From: Candidatus Thorarchaeota archaeon
GTDB lineage: Archaea; Asgardarchaeota; Thorarchaeia; Thorarchaeales; Thorarchaeaceae
Assembly (NCBI GenBank): GCA_021498125.1
Contig: JAIZWL010000001.1
Location: forward strand, 633,434 to 697,433
DNA: 64,000 nt
Reading direction: 5' to 3'
The position numbers and the translations under genes were made by a program. This document shows positions 25,804-35,360 of the stretch, piece after piece (the first letter of the stretch is position 1; the number at the start of each line of letters is the position of its first letter). The notes under the pieces were generated by a model, which did not search any database, was not told the DNA's origin, and worked only from the letters and a program-made list of their open reading frames with translations.

Positions 25804-26790
25804 TCACAAGACACGCACAAGTGTATCTACTATGTTGTATGTCAGATGAGGTCTCTGTTCGCAAAAAGTGTGAGTCCTGATAGTATTTGATGTGACTATC
25901 TTCTCCCCACTCTTTTCAACAAGCCGTTCCAGAAGTGACTCACCCTTCTCTCTAATCGGGAGAACATGGGCCACAGCGAAACCAACATCTTCTGCTCCCT
26001 GCGACTTGAGCCGTTCAGCAGCCTTGAGCAATGTTCCACCGCTCTTTGTAAGATCGTCAACGATGATGACCTGCTTATTCTCGACTTCAAGGCTTCCCGT
26101 CAGTTCCACCGAGAACGAATCAGATCTACTCTTTCCGAACCCTTCAACACTGAAACGTTCTTGGCCACCCTCATCTGGAGTGATGACTACGTAGTTGTCA
26201 AAGCCAAACTGCTCTGCTCCAAACTTGATGAGATCCGGAGTGATATCTAATACCTCAATGAGACCCCGCTTAATGAGGTTGGCCATCCACGGAATAGTAT
26301 CTGATGCATGTGGGTTGATGACCCAGATCTTATTGCACGACTTGGCGATTAGGTCCATGGCCCAGCGGCTTGAGACCGCTTCCCCGGTCTTGAAGGCCTT
26401 GTCTTGTAGAGCAAATGGTTGGAACGAGAGGACGACCTCTACTCGTGAGGGCGGAACAAGAGGTGTTGCCTTGTATTTCTTATGACCGATCTCTTCAACC
26501 TCAACGGGTCGGTTCAGAACATCTAGAATGAGCAATAGTTCTGTCAGTCTATCTGAGGTGGAGAGATGCTCCTCTTCTGCGGGTCCTGCTCCCGTACACG
26601 ACTGGATCACAACCACGCGTCTATCCGCGAGCTTGGCAACATCCGCAATACGCACATACAGGTCTTCATTAGGGAATACCCGCTTGTTGTCATAATTGAG
26701 ATCGCAGGTAAAGACTCTATACCCGAGTTCCTCAAATCGCGTGCGGAGATGCTCTGCTCCACTGGCCAGGACAATATCGTAGTCTTTCAT
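25804..26790 (-). CDS. prs: Ribose-phosphate diphosphokinase (PRPP synthetase)-like
   Basis: Forms PRPP from ribose-5-phosphate and ATP for nucleotide synthesis. The C-terminal half holds VIIVDDLTKSGGTLLKAAERL, the PRPP-binding motif, and the middle the DEGGQERFSVEGFGKSRSD region. The N-terminal half is more diverged than in bacterial Prs (VVVIQSCTGAGPAEEEH in place of RPTCxPxN), so it could be an archaeal variant or a related phosphoribosyl enzyme. Ribose supply from the neighbouring nucleoside phosphorylase would fit a salvage role. Confidence 0.8.
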   Translation of the reverse strand: MKDYDIVLASGAEHLRTRFEELGYRVFTCDLNYDNKRVFPNEDLYVRIADVAKLADRRVVVIQSCTGAGPAEEEHLSTSDRLTELLLILDVLNRPVEVEEIGHKKYKATPLVPPSRVEVVLSFQPFALQDKAFKTGEAVSSRWAMDLIAKSCNKIWVINPHASDTIPWMANLIKRGLIEVLDITPDLIKFGAEQFGFDNYVVITPDEGGQERFSVEGFGKSRSDSFSVELTGSLEVENKQVIIVDDLTKSGGTLLKAAERLKSQGAEDVGFAVAHVLPIREKGESLLERLVEKSGEKIVTSNTIRTHTFCEQRPHLTYNIVDTLVRVL

Positions 26791-26937
26791 GTAATGACCA
26801 CTGAGACCCGCCGACGTAAACCCCTTTATGAGGCTTGCCTTTGCAATAATGAAGAACGCTGCCGTAGCCTCTCTATAATTATGTGTGTCAAATCATCTTC
26901 CGTTGCTTTTGGTGTGTTGTTCTTGTATGTTCTTCTG

Positions 26938-27489
26938 TCATAGACCTGTCATTCGCGGTTCCTCTTGCCCGATGTATTTACTTCCCGGTCGCGCGTCATA
27001 TTTCCTTCTTGCAGGACTGCTCAATTGTACGAACATTATCTGGACGATCTTCATTCCGGGATAAAGGAGCACTGGGCTTGCATTTTCACAAAAGATCTCA
27101 AGTGTCAGTTTGGTCTTCTTCTTGATTCCGGTTCCCGGATTCACGAGACCCGCCGCATGAACAATGATCCCAAGGCGTGCTATACTTGAACGCCCCTCAA
27201 GTAGTGCCGCATAGTTCTCTGAGACCATGATTGTCTCTTTTGTCTGACCAAGAACGAATTGGCGCGGCTGGATCGTAAATGGTTGTCCCTCTGTATCTAC
27301 GAGTTCTGTGGAATCGTCTACCTGTGTCTTAGACTTAATATCAACAGCTTTGCCTTCATGATATATTCGAAATACTGAATCCAGCGTGAGATCGATCGAG
27401 CAAGGTCCCAGTGCTGTCTCATCAAAAGGATCGATTGCAATCTCACTATTTTCTATTGCAGTCAATATTCCGCTATCTGATAACATCAT
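26938..27489 (-). CDS. dcd: dCTP deaminase
   Basis: Deaminates dCTP to dUTP in dTTP formation. The trimeric dUTPase-like fold is shown by GPCSIDLTLDSVF, EGRSSIARLGIIVHAAGLVNPGT (catalytic Glu region) and the closing GSKYIGQEEP. Its 183 residues are normal. The first two codons are both ATG (27489 and 27486); either may be used. The next gene downstream on the same strand is prs. Confidence 0.92.
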   Translation of the reverse strand: MMLSDSGILTAIENSEIAIDPFDETALGPCSIDLTLDSVFRIYHEGKAVDIKSKTQVDDSTELVDTEGQPFTIQPRQFVLGQTKETIMVSENYAALLEGRSSIARLGIIVHAAGLVNPGTGIKKKTKLTLEIFCENASPVLLYPGMKIVQIMFVQLSSPARRKYDARPGSKYIGQEEPRMTGL

Positions 27490-27633
27490 TACTGGTCACT
27501 TCTCCGTTTAACCGTTCTATTTTATCTGTGGTGTCTTGTAATGAATGCATTGCTATGTTTAGTGACGTATATTACGACAATCTAATATGACCGAAGTGTT
27601 TCCATACTCTTGCCACCAAGGTATGTGTGATTC

Positions 27634-28353
27634 GTGAGTCTGACTGCGCGTGAGCTTGTGCAACGGATTGCCAAAGATGCTGGCTGCAAGTACAGTGATA
27701 TTGCCGAGCGGGTCAACAAGGATATGAAGGCTGGCAAGAGCCTTGTAGGCTCAGTGCAGCATATTGCTAAAGAGTGTGGTCTTAATCCCTCCAAGTACAA
27801 ATTGGATGCGTCAAAAATCGCATCCACTATCAAGAAGATTCTTCGTGAGGACTATTCCCAGACGCTGATGATCTCTGCTGTACTCGCCCAAATGGTCGAG
27901 TCGAAAGGTAAGAATCGGCTGCCTCCTCCTGCGTTCTTTGCCTTTCTCGAGTTTCTCACGGAGACCAGCGAGACCGCAAGTCGGAACAATACTGACCCTC
28001 CTGATCATGTTGATGAATCTACGACTCTCGTCATTGAACTGACGACCTCTCTCGTGTCGGTTATCTGTAAGTGGTCCGTGACTGGTATTGAGGGTGTGTC
28101 CGAGGACTGTCCTCAAGATCTCCGAGACCTTGCCAAGGTGGTAGTTCGCAAGACTAAACTCTACCAGGCCGGGATGTGGACCTGTCTCTCGTGCGGAAAG
28201 ATCGTTGCTCTACGAAAGACGCATGCTCTTCTCTGTCCTGAATGTGATGCTCGTCTGTCAGGCGATGGCCCTCATGTGGCGGGTTCTAGCTCTCGTAGAG
28301 AACGCCATCGTGTTGGCTACGGCCAATCAGAGCTTGGCGAGAAGATCGAATGA
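27634..28353 (+). CDS. Zinc-ribbon protein of unknown function
   Basis: I do not recognise this 239-residue protein. An N-terminal helical domain (LVQRIAKDAGCKYSDIAERVNKDM) looks HTH-like, a central helical part follows, and near the C-terminus WTCLSCGKIVAL...LLCPECDARL forms a CxxC...CxxC zinc ribbon, then a basic tail. It could bind nucleic acid. The start is GTG 27634 with AAGGT some distance upstream, so the N-terminus is uncertain. It converges on the next gene. Confidence 0.68.
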   Translation: MSLTARELVQRIAKDAGCKYSDIAERVNKDMKAGKSLVGSVQHIAKECGLNPSKYKLDASKIASTIKKILREDYSQTLMISAVLAQMVESKGKNRLPPPAFFAFLEFLTETSETASRNNTDPPDHVDESTTLVIELTTSLVSVICKWSVTGIEGVSEDCPQDLRDLAKVVVRKTKLYQAGMWTCLSCGKIVALRKTHALLCPECDARLSGDGPHVAGSSSRRERHRVGYGQSELGEKIE

Positions 28354-28366
28354 GCGCGGTTTTTTA

Positions 28367-28990
28367 TTAATATAGCCCCTTGGTGAGCAAGTCTCTTGCA
28401 TTCTCGATATCTGTTAGTGTCACTGGAATGTCATCTATTTGAAGTACTATCTCTCCCGGTGTGCTCTCAAGATGTATGACTACTGGATCTATATCTACAA
28501 CATTACCAAGACTGAGCAACGGCGCAGTAAGACCATCATAGAAATCCGGTCGTCCTCGTGGAATGTTCATTCTCTTCAAAAGACGTTCTCCTTTATCTGT
28601 TAGAACTTGACCACATGTGGTATCATCGTATAGTGAGAATGCAATAACGAACCGTGTTGGAACATTACCTCTCAAATAAAACAGCATGTCCGTGACCCAC
28701 TCATAATCTTTGACAAACACATCCCCAAAGATCAATATCAGATTATCATCGACCATTCCCTGAACCGGAATTACAGGGGGTTTTTCTCCAGTCGGGTAGC
28801 GATTCCATGTTGAGAATGACGGTGAATTGAATACCAACACAGTCTCGTAGTGTCCCTTATTGTAGAACTCCCTGCAAAGCCCTTGTCCTATCGGATTTAA
28901 ACCCAGAATGACTGTGTAGCGATCTGTTAGCTTTCGCTTTTTGTAGACCTCTAAGATTGGCGAGATCCATTCTTGTTCGAATGTTGGCAT
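28367..28990 (-). CDS. PAC2-like (proteasome-assembly-chaperone-type) protein, tentative
   Basis: The 207-residue protein has an opening VILGLNPIGQGL loop, a long central NLILIFGDVFVKDYEWVTDML helix-strand unit, and a later FYDGLTAPLLSLGNVVDID turn. This order resembles the archaeal PAC2 family, whose members assist proteasome assembly, but the usual second glycine-rich loop is weak. The call is a guess from layout; no proteasome gene adjoins it. Confidence 0.45.
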   Translation of the reverse strand: MPTFEQEWISPILEVYKKRKLTDRYTVILGLNPIGQGLCREFYNKGHYETVLVFNSPSFSTWNRYPTGEKPPVIPVQGMVDDNLILIFGDVFVKDYEWVTDMLFYLRGNVPTRFVIAFSLYDDTTCGQVLTDKGERLLKRMNIPRGRPDFYDGLTAPLLSLGNVVDIDPVVIHLESTPGEIVLQIDDIPVTLTDIENARDLLTKGLY

Positions 28991-29099
28991 AGAGTTCGAC
29001 CAAATTCCTATTGGGTTTCCTCCCTAAAGCCTCTTTTTATGTTAGAACACGTGTTCCAAATTTACTTTATTATGGGGGCCTAATCCGATTCATTTATCT

Positions 29100-30497
29100 G
29101 TGTCCAACAATCCCGCGGTCGTGCGAACAACACGACGGAAGTTGTTACCCATGGACAAGTACATTGAGAGTGTCTACGACGCGGTCGTAGCCAAGGATCC
29201 TATCCAAAAGGAATTCCATCAGGCAGTCCGCGAGGTCCTCGAGTCCTTGGAGCCTGCCATCAAGAAGTACCCCAAGTTTCAGGAGTACTCAATTCTTGAG
29301 CGAATTGTTGAGCCCGAGCGCGTGATCATGTTCCGCGTGCCCTGGAAGGACAGAGATGGCAAGATTCAAGTAAATCGAGGTTTCCGAGTGCAGTTCAATT
29401 CCGCGATTGGCCCATACAAGGGTGGTCTTCGATTCCACAGGACCGTCAATCTCGGCATCTTGAAGTTCCTCGGTTTTGAGCAAATCTTCAAGAACAGCCT
29501 CACTGGCCTTCCAATGGGCGGTGGTAAAGGTGGTTCTGATTTTGATCCTCATGGTAAGACTGATGCAGAGGTTGAAACATTCTGTACTAGCTTTATGCTT
29601 GAGTTGAACAGGCACATCGGCCAGTTCACCGACGTACCTGCCGGTGACATTGGTGTTGGTGGCCGCGAGATCGGTTATCTCTATGGTGCCTACAGGAAGA
29701 TCAAGAACGTTCACGGTACTGGTGTCCTTACAGGTAAGGGCCGGGGCTGGGGCGGTTCCCTCATCAGGCCAGAGGCCACAGGTTATGGTCTTGTCTACTT
29801 TGTTGAAGAGATGCTCAAGACAAAGGGTGAGGCACTGAAGGGTAAGACGGTTGCCATTTCCGGTTCTGGTAATGTGGCACAGTTTGCAGCCCAGAAGTGT
29901 ATCCAACTTGGTGCAAAGGTCGTTACACTGAGCGACTCTAATGGCTCTATCTATGATCCTGATGGTATTGACGAGAAGAAACTCGCATGGGTCATGGAAT
30001 TGAAGAACGTTCGCAGAGGCCGAATCAAGGAGTATGCTGAGCACTTCAATGTAGAGTACAACCCTGAGAGTAACCCATGGACCGTCGGTGCACAGATTGC
30101 TCTGCCAAGCGCAACTCAGAACGAGCTTGATGGCAAGGAAGCACAGGCTCTCGTAGACAACGGTGTCATCGCCGTTGGTGAGGGTGCTAACATGCCATGC
30201 ACACCAGAGGCAATTGATATCTTTAAGAACGCCGGTATCCTCTTCTCACCCGGTAAGGCATCCAACGCTGGTGGTGTCGCAGTATCCGGTCTTGAGATGG
30301 CTCAGAACTCGCAGCGTCACTTCTGGACTCGCGAGCAGGTTGATCAGAAGCTCCACGAGATCATGGTCAACATCCACGCAACTGCCTACAAGACAGCAGA
30401 AGACTTCGGCAAGAAGCACGACTACGTCCTTGGTGCAAACATTGCTGGCTTCCTGAAGGTCGCAGAGTCAATGATTGCTCAGGGTCACCTGATGTAA
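29100..30497 (+). CDS. gdhA: Glutamate dehydrogenase (hexameric, bacterial-type, NADP-dependent class)
   Basis: Interconverts glutamate with 2-oxoglutarate and ammonia. The 465-residue chain contains the substrate region GPYKGGLRFH, catalytic Lys in LPMGGGKGGSD, DVPAGDIGVGGREIGYL, the GSGNVAQFAA dinucleotide fold and VTLSDSNGSIYD. Length and the insert at GTGVLTGKGRGWGGS are those of the bacterial GdhA (about 450 residues) rather than the shorter archaeal enzyme, so past transfer from bacteria is likely (inference). The GTG at 29100 lies about 30 bases after a TATA-like TTTATTATG (29066-29074), which would make the message nearly leaderless; ATG 29151 is an alternative. Confidence 0.95.
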   Translation: MSNNPAVVRTTRRKLLPMDKYIESVYDAVVAKDPIQKEFHQAVREVLESLEPAIKKYPKFQEYSILERIVEPERVIMFRVPWKDRDGKIQVNRGFRVQFNSAIGPYKGGLRFHRTVNLGILKFLGFEQIFKNSLTGLPMGGGKGGSDFDPHGKTDAEVETFCTSFMLELNRHIGQFTDVPAGDIGVGGREIGYLYGAYRKIKNVHGTGVLTGKGRGWGGSLIRPEATGYGLVYFVEEMLKTKGEALKGKTVAISGSGNVAQFAAQKCIQLGAKVVTLSDSNGSIYDPDGIDEKKLAWVMELKNVRRGRIKEYAEHFNVEYNPESNPWTVGAQIALPSATQNELDGKEAQALVDNGVIAVGEGANMPCTPEAIDIFKNAGILFSPGKASNAGGVAVSGLEMAQNSQRHFWTREQVDQKLHEIMVNIHATAYKTAEDFGKKHDYVLGANIAGFLKVAESMIAQGHLM

Positions 30498-30574
30498 TAT
30501 TTTTAAAACAAGTTAGGAGAGCCCTCTGGGTTCTCCCTTCTCTTCTTTTCTCTTTGATTCTCTCCGTGTTGAAT

Positions 30575-31180
30575 CTAACTACGGATAATCTCAAGTAGTT
30601 CTCCGAGGCGTCGTTTCACATCGCTCTCGACTGTTCGGAGTTCTGCAAGTTGCCCTATCTGTTCTACACGTTCTCTCCTGTATTCTTCATCAGTTATGGT
30701 TCCTGCTCGGCGTTTCTTCTCCAGTTCATCCATCTGTTGATTGATCTCTTTTCGTCGCTGAGAGATGAGGTCGAATCCCTGACGTAAGGACATCCATTCG
30801 ATCATGGCATTGGACTTTTCCTGTTCGATTCTCTCGCGTCTGGCCAGTTCCTCTTCCTGAAGGCGTAATTGACGATTGGCTGCACGAATTTGTTTCTGAA
30901 TCTCATAGAGGCGCGATTCGACTTCCCGTTTCACTTGAACCAATTCTGTGGACTTGAGCCATTTCTCTTTATACCGCGCAAGATGTTCGGTTTCGGTGAT
31001 CTCCCCTGCCTGAAGCTGTCTGTCCAGTTCTGAAAGCTCCTCCTTGACTTCTTGTAGTCTAGTCTTTAGCTCTTCATATGATTTTCTCAGGGCCACCCAT
31101 TCAACACTATATTGTGTGAGAATCTCCTTTGGGTCCATGTCATATGCATCTTGCTCTGATGTTCCCTCTCGATGACTCAT
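30575..31180 (-). CDS. Coiled-coil protein with an internal duplication
   Basis: I do not recognise this 201-residue, highly charged helical protein. It consists of two copies of one unit, about residues 26-100 and 126-200. Both begin with (V/I)EW(V/M)(A/S)LR, contain a long heptad stretch, have a turn of the form AG(E/T)IT(E/D)EE/T(H/Y), and end RL-E-I-R. The G-x-I-x-x-E-E-Y turn also occurs near the end of the coiled-coil protein at 58981. No membrane segment is present. Confidence 0.7.
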   Translation of the reverse strand: MSHREGTSEQDAYDMDPKEILTQYSVEWVALRKSYEELKTRLQEVKEELSELDRQLQAGEITETEHLARYKEKWLKSTELVQVKREVESRLYEIQKQIRAANRQLRLQEEELARRERIEQEKSNAMIEWMSLRQGFDLISQRRKEINQQMDELEKKRRAGTITDEEYRRERVEQIGQLAELRTVESDVKRRLGELLEIIRS

Positions 31181-31201
31181 ATTTCAGCCGTCCATTGTAT
31201 A

Positions 31202-31441
31202 TTATTTATTCTTCGATCTGAATTCGTTGCATGTGGTGTTGGACTTGGAATGCACCAGTTCAGGGGGCTTCCCATTTATCCTCGCCATAACAATTTCACC
31301 ACAATATTTGACGCCTGTAGACAGACCATCTATTATGACTGTCAAGTCCACAGATGAGTTAGCAACCCTCGAAGCTGTTATTCCTATCAATTCATTTGAT
31401 GCTCTTAAATTATGTCGTGATTTTACCTGTAAAACTGACAT
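31202..31441 (-). CDS. Possible small protein (79 residues), uncertain
   Basis: An open frame just upstream of the coiled-coil gene (21-base gap, same strand) reads like a small alpha/beta protein: LRASNELIGITAS, SSVDLTVIIDG and CGEIVMARINGKPPELV. The spacing resembles HPr-type proteins faintly, but the active-site His would be Arg. No ribosome site is seen before the ATG and an 86-residue frame overlaps it on the other strand. Real status is open. Confidence 0.35.
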   Translation of the reverse strand: MSVLQVKSRHNLRASNELIGITASRVANSSVDLTVIIDGLSTGVKYCGEIVMARINGKPPELVHSKSNTTCNEFRSKNK

Positions 31442-31483
31442 GTCGCAACATCTAAGAGTAGGAATAACAACGAACTATTCTGA

Positions 31484-32560
31484 GTGAAAACAATGGAAAT
31501 AGAGGTCAACCTAGTCCCTCCAGAGAAACGCGGTAGTCTGCCTGACGATCCGCTGAACATTTCCTTCGGAACGCTCTTCACCGATTACATGTTCACAATG
31601 GAATATTCTGAAGGTCATTGGCATGACCCAAAGATAGTGCCCTACCATCCGCTTGCGCTTGATCCCGCTGCGCTGGTCCTTCATTATGGCCAAGGGATCT
31701 TTGAAGGAATGAAGGCCTATCGACGAGGTGACAGGGTGTTTCTCTTTCGCCCGGAAAAGAACCTTGAACGACTTAATGCCTCTGCAAGACGCCTCGTGAT
31801 GCCCGAGATTGATTCACAGTTTGTTCTTCATGCAATTAAAGATCTTGTGAGACTAGAGCGGGACTGGGTTCCCCAAGAGCAGGGCACTTCGCTCTACATC
31901 CGTCCCACCATGATTGCAACAGAAGCCCGACTAGGCGTCAAACCCGCAAAAGAGTTTCTCTTTTACGTCATCTTGAGCCCGGTGGGACCATACTTTAAGG
32001 AGGGTTTCCGACCTGTCAAGGTCTTCGTCAGTGACAAATATGCTCGGGCGGTGCGAGGCGGAGTTGGCGCAGCTAAGACAATAGGCAATTATGCTGCAAG
32101 TCTTCTAGCCACGCAAGAGGCCAATGATCTGGGATATTCGCAGGTTCTATGGCTTGATGCACTGGAATACAAGTACATCGAAGAATGTGGGACTATGAAC
32201 GTGTTTGTCAAGTTCAAGGACGAGCTGGCGACTACCCCTCTTGATGGGGCGATACTCCCGGGAATCACTCGTGATTCTGTCATTCAGCTGGCTCGTGATT
32301 GGGGTGTGACCGTCAAAGAACGCAAAATCTCTATCGATGAGGTCATTGCGGGAATTAAGGATGGTAGTGTTGAAGAGATATTCGGAACTGGAACCGCTGC
32401 AATCATCGCTCCTATTGGTGAACTCTATTACAAAGGGACCGCCTACAAGATCGACGGTGGTGAGGTCGGTGCTCTCACACGCCGGCTCTATGAGACCCTC
32501 ACGGGACTTCAGTCAGGTGAGATCCCTGACAAGTTTGGATGGACCGTACAAGTGTCCTGA
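31484..32560 (+). CDS. ilvE: Branched-chain amino acid aminotransferase
   Basis: A class IV PLP enzyme that makes or degrades Leu, Ile and Val using glutamate. Motifs are HYGQGIFEGMKAYR, RPEKNLERLNASARR, the catalytic Lys in GAAKTIGNYAASLLA, the EECGTMNVF stretch and FGTGTAA near the C-terminus. The 358 residues fit group II BCATs. Possible starts are GTG 31484 and ATG 31493; no ribosome site precedes either. Gdh upstream could supply glutamate. The ferredoxin/AOR pair follows. Confidence 0.93.
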   Translation: MKTMEIEVNLVPPEKRGSLPDDPLNISFGTLFTDYMFTMEYSEGHWHDPKIVPYHPLALDPAALVLHYGQGIFEGMKAYRRGDRVFLFRPEKNLERLNASARRLVMPEIDSQFVLHAIKDLVRLERDWVPQEQGTSLYIRPTMIATEARLGVKPAKEFLFYVILSPVGPYFKEGFRPVKVFVSDKYARAVRGGVGAAKTIGNYAASLLATQEANDLGYSQVLWLDALEYKYIEECGTMNVFVKFKDELATTPLDGAILPGITRDSVIQLARDWGVTVKERKISIDEVIAGIKDGSVEEIFGTGTAAIIAPIGELYYKGTAYKIDGGEVGALTRRLYETLTGLQSGEIPDKFGWTVQVS

Positions 32561-32660
32561 GCATTTCTCTGAAGAAGTGGCCACGAATCGACAACTAGCT
32601 TAAAAACAATGGTTCGGAATCCTTTTAGAGGCGTGCTCTATTGTTGAGAGTCCCTCAGAG

Positions 32661-33158
32661 GTGGTCACTCTGCAGAAGCAACTGTCTGTTGATTACACAA
32701 AATGTACTGGCTGTCGTCTATGCGAACTAGCCTGTTCTGCAAAACACGAAGGCGTCTTTCAACCGAGTCTTGCTCGTCTAAGAATCGTCAAGTATGATGA
32801 TCTGGGACTTGATGTTCCGAATGTGTGTGGACCTTGTGAAGAGGCTCCGTGTGTGGAAGTCTGTCCTGTCTATGCGATGCGGCGCGATCCTGTTACAAAG
32901 ATGGTGTATATTGATCATGACAAGTGTATACTATGCAAATCGTGTATTGGAGTCTGCGTTCATGGAGTGATTCGCCTTGACACAGTTGCTATGAGGATCA
33001 TCAAATGTGACCATTGTGGGGGCGATCCCGAGTGTGTGAAGATCTGTCCAACTGGGGCTATCACGTATGGAACTCCTGCTCAGACTGCGGTCGTCGAGCG
33101 TCATGGAAAATTAAAAGCATACGTGGCCGAGATCAAAAGAACTGCGAAGGCCAAGTAA
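32661..33158 (+). CDS. Ferredoxin-like protein with four 4Fe-4S sites, AOR partner
   Basis: A 165-residue electron carrier with four Cys groups: CTGCRLCELAC, CGPCEEAPCVEVC, CILCKSCIGVC and CDHCGGDPECVKIC, sixteen cysteines in all. This is the DMSO-reductase-B/HycB-type arrangement. It ends six bases before the ribosome site of the aldehyde oxidoreductase gene, so the two are surely one operon, and the protein likely takes electrons from that enzyme. The start is GTG 32661 beside CAGAGG. Confidence 0.93.
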   Translation: MVTLQKQLSVDYTKCTGCRLCELACSAKHEGVFQPSLARLRIVKYDDLGLDVPNVCGPCEEAPCVEVCPVYAMRRDPVTKMVYIDHDKCILCKSCIGVCVHGVIRLDTVAMRIIKCDHCGGDPECVKICPTGAITYGTPAQTAVVERHGKLKAYVAEIKRTAKAK

Positions 33159-33170
33159 GGGGGAGTGAAG

Positions 33171-35054
33171 ATGTCTATTGGTGGTTATACTGGTAAAATT
33201 CTCCGTGTCAATCTCTCGCAGGATACGGTACGGGTTGATAAGATTCCACAAGATTGGATTCGCCAATTTATTGGTGGCGATGGATTCGCCGCTCGAATTC
33301 TCTATGAAGAAGTTCCAAGTGGTACCAATCCTCTCTCTCCGGCTAACAAACTGATTTTTGCGACAGGCCCCATTACCGGAACATTATGGCCGATGAGTGG
33401 CCGCTCAGTTTTTGTAGCAAAGGGTGCTCAGACTGGTATATGGGCTGAGAGCCACGTTGGAGGGTTTATTGGCCCGGAGCTAAAATATGCCGGATATGAC
33501 CTACTGGTCGTGGAGGGCCGGTCCGAGAGGCCGGTGTATATTTTGGTTGAGGACGATTATGTTGAACTTGTAGACGCATCCAAGCTCTGGGGTCTCAGCA
33601 CCTCCGAAGCAACTGTAAAAATTCAGGAACAACAACGCGATCCTGATGTGCAGGTTGCTGCCGTGGGTCCTGCTGGTGAACGGCTTGTGAAGTTCGCCTC
33701 ATTAATTGTCAATCACGCTCGGGCCGCAGGACGTACTGGGATGGGTGCTATCTTAGGCTCGAAGAATGTCAAGGCCATTGCAATCCGCGGGCATGGGGGC
33801 GTCCGGGTTGCAAATCATGAGGAATTTGTGGCCTTGGCCAAGCGTGCTCAGGAACGTGTCCGCGTCAATCCCCAGGCCAAAGAGATGGGGCAATGGGGAA
33901 CTTGGATACTCACTGCCGTGAAACAGGAGATCGGCGAGCTTCCCACCTACAATCACCGGACGGGTGTCTTCCCCGGTTGGGAACAATTAAGCGGCGATTA
34001 CATTCGACCCCGCTACACAATCTCAGATCGAGCGTGTTTCGGTTGTAGTCTAGCTTGTAAAAAAGTGAACTACATTCCTGATGGCCCCTTCGCAGGAACG
34101 CTGGAAGAAGGTCCGGAGTACGAGGGTCTGATGGCCTTTGGCAGCACGCTTGGAATAGCCGACTACCCCACTACATTGAGAGCAAATCAGATCTGCAACA
34201 AATACGGTATGGATGTGATCTCCGCAGGAACGACCATCGGCTTTGCTATTGAGGCCTTTGAACAGGGGATTATTACCGAGGCAGATACGGGAGGTCTGAA
34301 GCTACAGTGGAATGATAGTGCCCTCGTCATTCAATTACTTGAGATGATTGGAAAACGCGAGGGGTTCGGCGACCTTCTTGCAGAGGGGAGTCGAGAGGCA
34401 GCACGGCGAATTGGTAAGGGTGCAGAAAAATATGCGATGCATGTGAAGGGTCTTGAGATCTCTGGCCAAGATGGACGTACACATCGCAGTATAGGTCTCT
34501 CACACGCTACTGGTGCTCGTGGTGCAGATCATCTTCGCAGTCTGGTCACTGTTGACCAACTGGGGTATGAAGAGGTTGCGGCAAAACGGTGGGGGCGTGA
34601 CAAATTACCCGAGATCATTAATCCGTATACCGAGAAGTACAAGGCGACAGCAGTAGTTGAGACCGAGAACACCTATTGCATTCGAGATACACTCATTGTC
34701 TGCTGGTATTCCGTATCATGGCCTCCTATCTTTTGGATGGACGACTTCGCTGAGATGCTTCCACTTGCTACTGGGATTGCTGAGTTTGGAAGCACCGAGC
34801 GGCTCACCGAGATTGCAGAGCGACAGGTCACCCTAAAGCGTCTGTTCAATGCACGTGAGGGGATAACCCGTAAAGATGATCAATTACCTGAACGATTCCT
34901 CAAAGACCCAATGCCCGAGGGTCCAGGTAAAGGGCAGGTGGTTCATCTCGATCCAATGCTCGATGACTATTATCGACTACGTGGCTGGGATCTGGAGACA
35001 GGTCTGCCAACTGACGATACTATTCGCCGTCTCTCTTTGCAGTGGGCCACATAA
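33171..35054 (+). CDS. aor: Tungsten-containing aldehyde:ferredoxin oxidoreductase
   Basis: Oxidises aldehydes to acids with ferredoxin as acceptor, using tungstopterin and one 4Fe-4S cluster. The N-terminal domain opens GGYTGKILRVNLS, then FIGGDGFAARILY and FATGPITGTLWPMSGR; CFGCSLACKK and a later Cys in DTLIVCWYS are the cluster ligands, and EGPEYEG binds the pterin region. The start at ATG 33171 follows GGGGGAG by six bases. With 627 residues it fits the AOR family. Coupling to a dedicated four-cluster ferredoxin is typical of anaerobic amino-acid fermenters; the adjacent aminotransferase may supply the 2-oxo acids. Confidence 0.94.
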   Translation: MSIGGYTGKILRVNLSQDTVRVDKIPQDWIRQFIGGDGFAARILYEEVPSGTNPLSPANKLIFATGPITGTLWPMSGRSVFVAKGAQTGIWAESHVGGFIGPELKYAGYDLLVVEGRSERPVYILVEDDYVELVDASKLWGLSTSEATVKIQEQQRDPDVQVAAVGPAGERLVKFASLIVNHARAAGRTGMGAILGSKNVKAIAIRGHGGVRVANHEEFVALAKRAQERVRVNPQAKEMGQWGTWILTAVKQEIGELPTYNHRTGVFPGWEQLSGDYIRPRYTISDRACFGCSLACKKVNYIPDGPFAGTLEEGPEYEGLMAFGSTLGIADYPTTLRANQICNKYGMDVISAGTTIGFAIEAFEQGIITEADTGGLKLQWNDSALVIQLLEMIGKREGFGDLLAEGSREAARRIGKGAEKYAMHVKGLEISGQDGRTHRSIGLSHATGARGADHLRSLVTVDQLGYEEVAAKRWGRDKLPEIINPYTEKYKATAVVETENTYCIRDTLIVCWYSVSWPPIFWMDDFAEMLPLATGIAEFGSTERLTEIAERQVTLKRLFNAREGITRKDDQLPERFLKDPMPEGPGKGQVVHLDPMLDDYYRLRGWDLETGLPTDDTIRRLSLQWAT

Positions 35055-35086
35055 TTGGTCTTCGACTCTAAGATTACTCGATATGA

Positions 35087-35299
35087 TCAGCGTCGAGGAA
35101 TCGATATGTAGAGTATATCATCATAGCCCAAAATTCCAAATCCGGCCTCATTTTCGAGGCGTACATGATCATCATGAATGTCATTCACTTTGACATTTGG
35201 GATCTTGGCAAGAGTATCCTTCTGCATATAGCGCAGATAGACTGTAAAGACGGTTTCACTATTTTTTAGTTCTTGAAAAACACTGGCCCAATTCGGCAT
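35087..35299 (-). CDS. Small beta-rich protein of unknown function (70 residues)
   Basis: A short protein ending GFGILGYDDILYISIPRR, with a likely small beta-barrel (VKVNDIHDDHVRLENEAGFGI) reminiscent of Sm/KOW-type folds by eye only. The ATG follows GGAGGA by eight bases, which supports a real gene. It lies between the AOR gene (convergent) and the GIY-YIG-like gene. Confidence 0.65.
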   Translation of the reverse strand: MPNWASVFQELKNSETVFTVYLRYMQKDTLAKIPNVKVNDIHDDHVRLENEAGFGILGYDDILYISIPRR

Positions 35300-35360
35300 G
35301 CACTGTTTCCTCCGCTTTTGTTTTGTATTCCACTTTTACTTTTAACAATGACGATTTCAG

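Noticed and set aside
29289-30044. Long minus-strand open frame of 251 codons opposite gdhA
   Set aside because: It lies wholly within the well-supported glutamate dehydrogenase gene and shows no domain; its length comes from codon bias of the sense strand.
31227-31487. Plus-strand frame of 86 codons before ilvE
   Set aside because: Overlaps the slightly better minus-strand candidate and has no start signal; neither is certain.
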